A stretch of DNA of 40,894 nt from JAQVXR01 sp050945755. GTDB taxonomy: Bacteria; Bacillota; Dehalobacteriia; Dehalobacteriales; Dehalobacteriaceae. Of this stretch, positions 17,111-23,999 are shown one piece after another (within the stretch, counting starts at the first letter, position 1; the number at the start of each line of letters is the position of its first letter). The notes beneath the pieces were generated by a model. It did no database searches. It was not told the DNA's origin and worked only from the letters and a program-made list of their open reading frames with translations. The position numbers and the translations under genes were made by a program. The stretch covers positions 1-40,894 of the forward strand of contig JBMNTN010000014.1 in assembly GCA_050945755.1 (NCBI GenBank). Direction: 5' to 3'.

Positions 17111-19621
17111 ATGTTGAAACAAAAAAAGATCCTAATTGTCTCAATTTTTTTATGTTTCCTATTGATGGCATCTCAGGTTTTAGCTGCGGAACCGCTGGAA
17201 CCTATTGAGAAAGAAACAATAACCAGGGGCGCGGTGTTGGAGCAGTATCAGGTACCTACGGCAAAAGGAACTGCCAAGGTATATGTAACAAAAATAAATT
17301 TACAGGACCCCTATTTAAAGGTTGACTTGATGTATGGAACTGATGAAAAGTTAGGTAAAAACCAAACGGTGGAGAAAATGGCCCAGGAAGCCAAAGCAAT
17401 TGCTGCCATAAACGGAGGCTTTTTTGATATGGCCGGTGGTACTCCGCTGGGACCCCTTTATAAAGGTGGAGACTGGATTACTACTCCATCCGGGATTGAC
17501 GGGATGAATTCTTTTGCCCTCACCCAAGACAACACACCGGTAATTATACCTTTTTCTTTTACCGGTGCCGTCATGGCTGAAAACGGAGAAGTCTTTCCTA
17601 TTGCCACTGTGAACAAAACCATCAGCCTGGTGGACAAGCTCAATATTTATGATGAAAATTGGAATATTGAGAACAACCCCGGAAAAAATTTAGATTATTA
17701 CATAGTTGCGGTAGTGGAAGAAGGAAGAGTTGAGGAGATATGGGAAAACCGCTGGCCCGATGAAATGCCCGAGGACGGTTATTTTCTCTTAGGCCACGGG
17801 AAAGGGGCGCAGTTTCTTCTGGAAAATGTAGATGAAAGGGATGATTTAGTACTCGACCTGAACGTGGCACCGGAAAATGACTGGGAGTTTGTCTTAGGTG
17901 CCCATACTTTGCTTGTCCAAGGTGGCGCCCGGGTGCCAATAGAGCGTAACATCACAGGTTATCATGCCCGCACGGCTGTTGGGTATTCTCAAAATGACCA
18001 AACCCTTTACTGGATTGCCGTGGAAAGCAGCAAAGGAAGCAGCGGTATGACATTAGAGGAACTGGCCGATTTTATGATTTACTTGGGAGTGTATCAGGGG
18101 GTAAATTTGGATGGCGGAGGGTCTACCACCCTGGTGAGCAGGCATCCCGGTGATCATTCTCTTTCACTGATCAATGTTCCCCAACAAGGGGTGCTGCGCA
18201 ATGTCCCCGATGGGTTAGGTCTCTTTTCTTTGGCTCCGAAAGGAAACTTAAAGGACGTTTTAGTTAAGATTCCTGATTTTATTCTGATTAACGAAAAGGT
18301 CCAACTTAGCTTAAAAGCGGTGGATGAGTATGATAACCCATATTCGTTGGAAGACGGAGATGTTTCTTGGACGGCCAAAAATGAGTTGATTCATGTTGAC
18401 GGATCAATAATCAAAGGAATTCAGCCCGGCATTGGATTGGTGCAAGCCCTTTCCGACCAAGTCAGTAAAGAGTATCAGGTGGAAGTTGTCGGGAGAGACC
18501 AGGTAAAAGCCATTGACTTGGGCATCCCCTATCTTCTCCTTAACCCCGGCGATACAACGTCCTTGAAGCCAGTTGTTTCGACGAAAAGTGGGCAAAGCAG
18601 AAATGTCTCTGCAGAATTGTTTAATTGGGAATGGATTGGAGTCTCCGGGACAGATGATGAGAGTGGTCAGGTGATCGCCGGAAATTCTTCCGGAAGCGGC
18701 TGGCTGGTGGGAACTTACGACCGGTTTAGTACGATGGTACCTGTTCAGGTGGGAACCACGAAACAAACTATTGTCAGCTTTGAAGACAACCCACAATTAA
18801 GATTTAGTGCTCTCTCTGAAGGGACGAAAGGTGATTTTCTCGTTACCGATGATGATCAAAAAGAAGGAAAATTCAGCGGTGAATTAAGATATGATTTCCC
18901 CGAAGAAGTTGATGCTGATTTACAAATTGCCTACGGTGAGTTTGGCTCATCAGGAGTAAGTTTTTCCGGGCCAGCAAAAGGAATCAGCCTCTGGGTAAAG
19001 GGAGATGACAGCGGCCACTGGCTGCGTGCTGAGATAAAGGATGAAACAGGAAAGACTCATTACATTACTCTGGCAAATCAGGTAAACTGGTCGGGGTGGG
19101 AAGAAGTTTCGGTAGATTTTCCGGATGAAATCCAGTCACCGACGTTGAGAAGGATCTACCTAGTACGGTCAAAGGATACAGATCGCCTGTTAAAAGGGAG
19201 CATTTTACTGGATCAGGTTTCCTTCCAATCCGGGAAGCCCATCTTTGAAATTAATGATGTAGAATTAAAACTGTTTGCCAATAAAAACACAATGCTTGTT
19301 AACAATGAAGAAAGAACTATTGACCAGGGACCGATCATTGAAAACAGCAGAAGCTATATTCCAGCCCGCTTTATCGTGGAAGCTTTGGGAGGAAGAGTAT
19401 TCTGGGATGGACAGGAAAAGAAAGTAAGAATTATCTTAGGGGAAAACATGATCGATCTTTGGATCAATGATCTGGAACACACGATTGTGAACGGCACAAA
19501 CAAACCTGCCGATACGGCAGCAATTATCAGAAAAGATCGGACGATGATTCCTATTCGGATGGTTACGGAAAACTTGGGCTATCAAGTTCACTGGGATAAA
19601 GGAGAAATTACCATTAAATAA
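17111..19621 (+). CDS. Secreted phosphodiester glycosidase-like protein with copper amine oxidase-N-like repeats
   Basis: An 836-residue exported protein. The signal peptide (residues 1-25) ends LAAE. The phosphodiester glycosidase/NAGPA (DUF2233) domain spans about 85-375 with its hallmark motifs INGGFFDMAGGTPLG and GVNLDGGGSTTLV. A middle beta-rich part (about 380-715) includes a jelly-roll-like carbohydrate-binding stretch, and two copper-amine-oxidase-N-type units (about 722-836) carry the patterns RSYIPARFIVEALGG and RTMIPIRMVTENLGY, used by Clostridia as cell-surface modules. It probably cleaves glycosidic phosphodiesters in wall polymers or exopolysaccharide; the substrate is inferred from the family only. 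It lies 6 bases before the protease gene and may be co-transcribed with it. Confidence 0.88.
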   Translation: MLKQKKILIVSIFLCFLLMASQVLAAEPLEPIEKETITRGAVLEQYQVPTAKGTAKVYVTKINLQDPYLKVDLMYGTDEKLGKNQTVEKMAQEAKAIAAINGGFFDMAGGTPLGPLYKGGDWITTPSGIDGMNSFALTQDNTPVIIPFSFTGAVMAENGEVFPIATVNKTISLVDKLNIYDENWNIENNPGKNLDYYIVAVVEEGRVEEIWENRWPDEMPEDGYFLLGHGKGAQFLLENVDERDDLVLDLNVAPENDWEFVLGAHTLLVQGGARVPIERNITGYHARTAVGYSQNDQTLYWIAVESSKGSSGMTLEELADFMIYLGVYQGVNLDGGGSTTLVSRHPGDHSLSLINVPQQGVLRNVPDGLGLFSLAPKGNLKDVLVKIPDFILINEKVQLSLKAVDEYDNPYSLEDGDVSWTAKNELIHVDGSIIKGIQPGIGLVQALSDQVSKEYQVEVVGRDQVKAIDLGIPYLLLNPGDTTSLKPVVSTKSGQSRNVSAELFNWEWIGVSGTDDESGQVIAGNSSGSGWLVGTYDRFSTMVPVQVGTTKQTIVSFEDNPQLRFSALSEGTKGDFLVTDDDQKEGKFSGELRYDFPEEVDADLQIAYGEFGSSGVSFSGPAKGISLWVKGDDSGHWLRAEIKDETGKTHYITLANQVNWSGWEEVSVDFPDEIQSPTLRRIYLVRSKDTDRLLKGSILLDQVSFQSGKPIFEINDVELKLFANKNTMLVNNEERTIDQGPIIENSRSYIPARFIVEALGGRVFWDGQEKKVRIILGENMIDLWINDLEHTIVNGTNKPADTAAIIRKDRTMIPIRMVTENLGYQVHWDKGEITIK

Positions 19622-19645
19622 CGCTAGATGCTAGGGGGGAGGCTG

Positions 19646-20470
19646 TTGACCGGGAAAAAGGAATACTGGCAAATGCCGGCAGAACCTGAGGACCAAAAGG
19701 ATTTAGACCCGGAATTATTTGAAGAGTTAAATGCTCATGATGATTATTTCGATGACGGAGATCCTTGGAAACCTACAGGCGAAAAGAAAAAATCCTTTTT
19801 CCGCGTGGTGGGGCTGGTGACTGTTGCTGTTTTTTTCCTGATCTCATTGGGCAGTTGGACAGAACTTATCAGCCTTCCCTCCTTAGACTTTTTGGCCGAG
19901 TCATGGAATCTCTCGCAAAACCAGGATGTGCGCACATACCGTCAGGCTGTGACGGCAGTGAAAGCTGATGGACGGCGGGGAACAGGTTTTAATATTGATC
20001 CCAACGGTTTAATTGTGACAAACTATCATGTGGTTAAAGAAGCTAAAGAGGCCAGCATTAGTTTTGAACATGGAGCGATCTATCAAGGTAAGGAAATCAT
20101 CGCTTTTCCGGAAGTGGATTTAGCATTAGTAAATATTGGCGGGGAAAAACTTCCCGCCTTAGCTTTAAGTAAAGAACAAGCCTTAGCCGGAGATAAAGTA
20201 ATTGTCATTGGCAATCCTTTAGGGTTTCCCCGGGTGGCAGCCCAAGGGGAGGTGCTGGGAAATGTTCTGCTGAAAGGCTGGACGAAGCCGGTGCTGATGA
20301 TAAAAGGCCCCATTTATCATGGCAGCAGCGGCAGTCCGGTACTTAATGAAAAGGGAAAAGTAGTAGGGGTGGTTTTTGCGACTCTGATCAGATCGGAAAA
20401 AGCAGACGCAGAAGAAAATATCGGCCTTGCCGTTCCCATCGCTTATTTAAATCAATACCTTAATCGGTAA
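19646..20470 (+). CDS. Membrane-anchored trypsin-like serine protease (HtrA-like, no PDZ)
   Basis: A 274-residue protein. An acidic cytoplasmic N-terminus (1-47) is followed by one membrane segment (about 51-75) and an external S1-type protease domain with H128 (TNYHVV), D158 (EVDLALV) and S228 (HGSSGSP), the full catalytic triad. The protein stops about 30 residues after the last strand, so it lacks the PDZ domain of HtrA/DegP. The start is chosen as TTG 19646 because GGGGGAGG lies 5 bases upstream; an in-frame ATG at 19628 has no SD and would add 6 residues. It probably does quality control or processing at the outer face of the membrane. Its last 11 bases overlap the converging MutS-like gene. 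Confidence 0.88.
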   Translation: MTGKKEYWQMPAEPEDQKDLDPELFEELNAHDDYFDDGDPWKPTGEKKKSFFRVVGLVTVAVFFLISLGSWTELISLPSLDFLAESWNLSQNQDVRTYRQAVTAVKADGRRGTGFNIDPNGLIVTNYHVVKEAKEASISFEHGAIYQGKEIIAFPEVDLALVNIGGEKLPALALSKEQALAGDKVIVIGNPLGFPRVAAQGEVLGNVLLKGWTKPVLMIKGPIYHGSSGSPVLNEKGKVVGVVFATLIRSEKADAEENIGLAVPIAYLNQYLNR

Positions 20471-22292
20471 TTTCGATTCCGGCCATTTTCATGAGGAAAA
20501 TGGCATTTTTTGTGGTAGAAACACCAGGTCGGAGGATGTAATCAAAAAGCAGCTTTCCATCACGATAGTATTCTTCAAAGTGATAGTTTTTGATTTTAGC
20601 ATCCCTTTCTTGGGCCAGGTCCGCTAGTTCCAAATCGTGAGTGGAAACTAAGCCCAACGCTCCTGCCCGGCTCAACTTTTTAATCAAATGCCTGGCACCG
20701 GTATGCCTGTCCCGGGAATTGGTGCCTCGAAAGATCTCATCCAGAAGAATGAAAACAGGCCTTCCCTGGCGAGTGGCATCAAGGACCAGCTTGATTCTTA
20801 ATAGTTCTCCGTAAAATGAGGAAATATTGGCGCGCAGGTCGTCATTAATGCGCATGGATGTGTAAATGTTCATTAGGCCTGCGCGGAATTCTTTGGCGCA
20901 AACAGGGCCACCAGCATAAGCAAGGACCAAGTTGATGCCTGCGGTTCTTAACAAGGTGCTTTTCCCGGACATATTGGAGCCGGTGATGAGAAATATTTCT
21001 CCCGGGGTGGTAATTGTTAAGTTATTGGGTACCCGGGATTCGGGAAGCAGGGGATGAGCCAGCTCTTTTGCCCAAAGGCCGGTGAAATCATCAATAATCT
21101 TTGGCATCGCCCAATCCGGATGGTCAAAGCGAATCAGCGCCAAACTTGATAAAGACTCAATTTCTCCAATGGTTTCCAGCCACTTTTGCAGACTATGACC
21201 TGACTGTTTCTTCCACCGTTCCAGGGCAATCTGACACTGAAAATCCCACATGGTAATTATATTAAAAATAAAATAGAGCTGACTGTAGCGCATGTAGGTC
21301 ATGTCCACCGCTTTTTCCAGTTTCTTAATTTGCTGATATGCCGGGAGCACTTTGTTCCCCCCAAGTTTATTCTTTAAATTCGATAAATGGGGAGAAAGAA
21401 ACTGAGCAGTTTCAAAAACTTCCAACATCCGACGATATCCTTTGATGTTTTCCTTATACTGGTGGGCAACGGCAAAGGTTAAGCTGGTGTCTCTGCGCAG
21501 AAAAAATAAAATGGCTGTTTGTAAAATAACTAGCCCAACCGGAATCAGATAGGAAACAGTTTGAGAAAAGAAAAGGCTTAAAATAATCAAGAGAATCGTT
21601 AATGACGGTAGGAAACGAAAGGCAAAAATAATTTCCCTTCGCCGAAAAAAGGGGTTGGCTTTTTTCCCCCATTGGATTAATTCTCCCGGATCTTGAGCTC
21701 TTTCTGAAGAAATAATTCCTTCCACCTGAAACTGCTGGCGCCACTTTAGTTTTGGGGCCAGTTCTTCCACTGCCTCCTGGCGGGCGCTGACTTTCTCCTT
21801 AGTATCCGGTGTTGTCGAAAGGAGGTGGGCAAGCCGTTGCCGGCCTAAAAAGGTATAGGCAGTATTGGTCCACTGGAAGAGAGAACCTTTCCCGAAAATA
21901 TCCAAGTCGGCAGAAAAAGGATGATTGTCTGCGCCAAATTCCTCGCCGGTATCGGAGAAGGAAGCCCATTCACCTGACAGCCGTTTTAAAGAATTCTCAT
22001 TAATTTTTTTCATGAGGGAGGCATAATCCTTTGCGCGCTTTACTTGATGGTGTTTGTTGACCAAAAAGATAAAAAGGGCCATGGCTGTAAGTAGCGTAAT
22101 GATACCAGATGGAGTTGACCCGCTCACAAAGAAAAATATGGCAAGAGCAATACCTACCAGGGATACGAGCAAACGTAAATTACTGACATGACGGGCTTGT
22201 TGGGAGTGTTTTTGATATAGTTCGGCAAAATGTTTAACGCGCATTTCGTATTCAATTTTAGGGTTTTTAGTAGTTGATCTGTGATTATTCAA
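20460..22292 (-). CDS. Membrane-associated MutS-like ATPase
   Basis: A 610-residue protein. The N-terminus has a pair of membrane helices (about 40-78) and a second pair lies at about 225-270. A helical lever-like region leads to a C-terminal MutS-type ATPase with Walker A TGSNMSGKSTLLRT, Walker B FILLDEIFRGTNSRDR and the LVSTHD motif. The mismatch-recognition domain I of true MutS (with its Phe-x-Glu) is absent. Such MutS-related membrane proteins are widespread in Firmicutes and Bacteroidetes, but their role is not established; calling it mismatch repair would be unjustified. The start is TTG, placed by a GGAG SD 8 bases upstream. It converges with and overlaps the protease gene by 11 bases, and its long leader holds two structured RNA candidates. 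Confidence 0.82.
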   Translation of the reverse strand: MNNHRSTTKNPKIEYEMRVKHFAELYQKHSQQARHVSNLRLLVSLVGIALAIFFFVSGSTPSGIITLLTAMALFIFLVNKHHQVKRAKDYASLMKKINENSLKRLSGEWASFSDTGEEFGADNHPFSADLDIFGKGSLFQWTNTAYTFLGRQRLAHLLSTTPDTKEKVSARQEAVEELAPKLKWRQQFQVEGIISSERAQDPGELIQWGKKANPFFRRREIIFAFRFLPSLTILLIILSLFFSQTVSYLIPVGLVILQTAILFFLRRDTSLTFAVAHQYKENIKGYRRMLEVFETAQFLSPHLSNLKNKLGGNKVLPAYQQIKKLEKAVDMTYMRYSQLYFIFNIITMWDFQCQIALERWKKQSGHSLQKWLETIGEIESLSSLALIRFDHPDWAMPKIIDDFTGLWAKELAHPLLPESRVPNNLTITTPGEIFLITGSNMSGKSTLLRTAGINLVLAYAGGPVCAKEFRAGLMNIYTSMRINDDLRANISSFYGELLRIKLVLDATRQGRPVFILLDEIFRGTNSRDRHTGARHLIKKLSRAGALGLVSTHDLELADLAQERDAKIKNYHFEEYYRDGKLLFDYILRPGVSTTKNAIFLMKMAGIEITD

Positions 22293-22377
22293 GATAGATT
22301 CTCCTTAATCAGATTATCCTTATTTTTACACAGAGCAAGCTACTTTGCAAGTGAACCGGAGGGTTTATTCAGGTTAT

Positions 22378-22493
22378 AAAAAAATTGCCTTCAGGAAGTT
22401 TCAAAACAGTTTTATCTGATGGGGGAAGACCTCATTATCCCATCGAAGTATGCACGGTAGTACTGTTTTGAACGGGGCACTTCCTAAAAGCAA
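22378..22493 (-). ncRNA. Candidate structured RNA (long bulged hairpin ending in a T run)
   Basis: Read on the minus strand, TTGCTTTTAGGAAGT pairs with ACTTCCTGAAGGCAA (15 bp, two wobbles). After a one-sided bulge GCCCCG, TTCAAAACAGT pairs with ACTGTTTTGAA (11 bp, perfect). An inner GATGGGA/TCCCCCATC-type stem closes the top. The outer stem is followed directly by seven T, so the RNA could terminate itself. It matches no family I can name. It could be a small RNA or a leader/attenuator of the MutS-like gene about 90 bases downstream. Confidence 0.5.
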
Positions 22494-22529
22494 ATGCTTT
22501 TGTCCAATAAAATTTTTAAAAAATAAAAT

Positions 22530-22695
22530 AAAAAAGACACTTTTCCGTGTCTTGAAAAACCGGTAATGAACCGATTATCATGTCTTCTTTCCAAACACGG
22601 GAGGCCAGACAATTTCTCACCTGACCCATTGGCTGATGGTCATAGGATAAACTAACCTTTAGACCGGACAGCTCGAAGGCATTTTATGAACTTAG
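22530..22695 (-). ncRNA. Candidate 6S-like RNA with its own terminator
   Basis: On the minus strand the sequence folds as a rod: a short closing helix (ATGCCTTC against GAAGACAT, one mismatch), a large open bubble, and then a long irregular arm (GGTTAGTTT with AAATTGTCT, CC-TGACC with GGTCA-GG). A small CGGT/ACCG hairpin follows, then the terminator AAGACAC/GTGTCTT with a T run at 22530-22552. A closing stem, central bubble and long terminal arm is the plan of 6S RNA, which binds RNA polymerase. The nearby tcdA gene supports this, since the B. subtilis 6S-1 gene lies beside yrvM (tcdA). A possible TATATA -10 is near 22698-22703. The assignment is tentative. Confidence 0.4.
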
Positions 22696-22721
22696 TTATA
22701 TAGTATTCTATGTAAGAAAGG

Positions 22722-22759
22722 AAAATCCTTCAAAAACTTAATTTTTTGCAGGATTTTTT
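22722..22759. terminator. Bidirectional terminator-like hairpin
   Basis: AAAATCCT..AAAAA pairs with TTTTT..AGGATTTT around CTTAA, with A- and T-rich flanks. It stands between the minus-strand RNA candidates and the plus-strand tcdA gene. Confidence 0.45.
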
Positions 22760-23040
22760 AATAGAAAACTTTGATATCGGGAAAATTTTAATCTAATCCA
22801 ACCGGGACTGAGTTATGATTTATTTTTTAATCACAAAATCAGCATTTATTATCCATGGGTAATCAGGTCTTGGATTTTTTGCGATCCCGGTTTGCCTGGA
22901 ATGCCTAGATTGACAAAAACAGGCTGCCTCACTAGAATAGAGATAAATTCCCAGACTTTTTTCCAAGTGACGAGATGTAAGAGTAGCACTTGATTGGAAC
23001 AGAATAATTTTTGGGAGCAATAAATTTTAATGAGGTAAAT
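22760..23040. other. Upstream region of tcdA
   Basis: No gene seen. AT-rich sequence with a CCCGG/CCGGG-type pairing possibility (22803 and 22886). No confident promoter; the SD GAGG of tcdA is at 23032-23035. Confidence 0.25.
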
Positions 23041-23790
23041 ATGGATTGCAAATTTTCCAGAACAGAACTGCTCATTGGAAAGGAATCTTTGGAGAAGCTG
23101 AAAGAGAGTAAAGTCGCTGTCTTTGGTATTGGAGGAGTTGGCTCTTTTACTGTGGAAGGTCTGGTGCGAGCCGGGGTGGGCCATCTTGTTTTAATCGATC
23201 ATGATCATATCTGCCAGACGAATATCAACAGGCAGCTCCATGCGACTGGAAAAACCGTCGGCAGGGCGAAAGTGGAAGTGATGAAAGAGAGAATCCTGGA
23301 GATTAACCCCCAGGCGGAAGTTATTATTCATCAAAAATTTTATTTACCGGACTGTTCAGGAGAATTGATTAATCCTGATTATGATTATATTGTTGATGCC
23401 ATCGATACAGTGACCGCCAAAATTGATTTGGTGGTAAAAGCTAAGCAGGCAGGAATACCCATTATCAGCTCGATGGGAGCAGGCAACAAACTGGATCCGA
23501 CCAAATTTGAGGTCGCAGATATTTTCAGTACATCTGTTTGTCCTCTGGCTAAAGTGATGCGCAAAGAATTAAGAAAAAGGGGCATTGATTCTCTCCAGGT
23601 TGTTTTCTCTAAAGAGGAACCGATCAAACCGGCAAAAACCGAGGAATCAGGCTCTGTTAGCTCCGAAGAAACGGCGGTAAAGAGGATAGCGCGGCGGCAA
23701 ACTCCCGGCAGTATCTCTTTTGTGCCTTCAGTTGCCGGTTTAATTATCGCCGGGCAAGTGGTTAAAGATTTAATCTCCCGGGATAAATAA
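23041..23790 (+). CDS. tcdA: tRNA threonylcarbamoyladenosine dehydratase (ThiF/E1-like)
   Basis: A 249-residue E1-like enzyme. The adenylate-binding motif GIGGVG is at 29-34 with D53 (LIDHD). N61 and R64 (TNINRQLHA) are the usual ATP-contact residues, VDAID follows, and the TcdA-type segment SVCPLAKVMRKELRKRGI has C167. TcdA uses ATP to dehydrate t6A37 of ANN-decoding tRNAs to cyclic t6A, which improves decoding. Length equals that of B. subtilis YrvM. ATG 23041 is chosen because GAGGT lies just upstream; an in-frame TTG at 23011 has no SD and would add 10 residues. The C-terminal part (about 200-249) is the usual hydrophobic end. Confidence 0.92.
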   Translation: MDCKFSRTELLIGKESLEKLKESKVAVFGIGGVGSFTVEGLVRAGVGHLVLIDHDHICQTNINRQLHATGKTVGRAKVEVMKERILEINPQAEVIIHQKFYLPDCSGELINPDYDYIVDAIDTVTAKIDLVVKAKQAGIPIISSMGAGNKLDPTKFEVADIFSTSVCPLAKVMRKELRKRGIDSLQVVFSKEEPIKPAKTEESGSVSSEETAVKRIARRQTPGSISFVPSVAGLIIAGQVVKDLISRDK

Positions 23791-23867
23791 TTATCCGACA
23801 AACTTTCAAGAAAGGGTGGAACCTGCGCTCTTTTTCCAATCATGCAACAAGCTTAAATACTTTTTTA

Positions 23868-23898
23868 TAAAGCCGCTTGGAGGGGCTTTTAGTTTTTT
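23868..23898 (+). terminator. Terminator after tcdA
   Basis: AAAGCC/GGCTTT stem with a GCTTGGAGG-type loop, followed by TAGTTTTTTT. Confidence 0.6.
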
Positions 23899-23999
23899 TC
23901 ACAGACAGCTACTTCCCACTTACAATTATCAGATGATTAAAGGCTGATTGAATGGGGAAAGTAATATTGCCATTTTTGAAGCATTAAGGAAGGGATTTT

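Noticed and set aside
22530..22695. Reading the structured region as a plus-strand riboswitch for tcdA
   Set aside because: The only proper terminator polarity (stem followed by T) is on the minus strand, and about 350 bases separate the region from tcdA.
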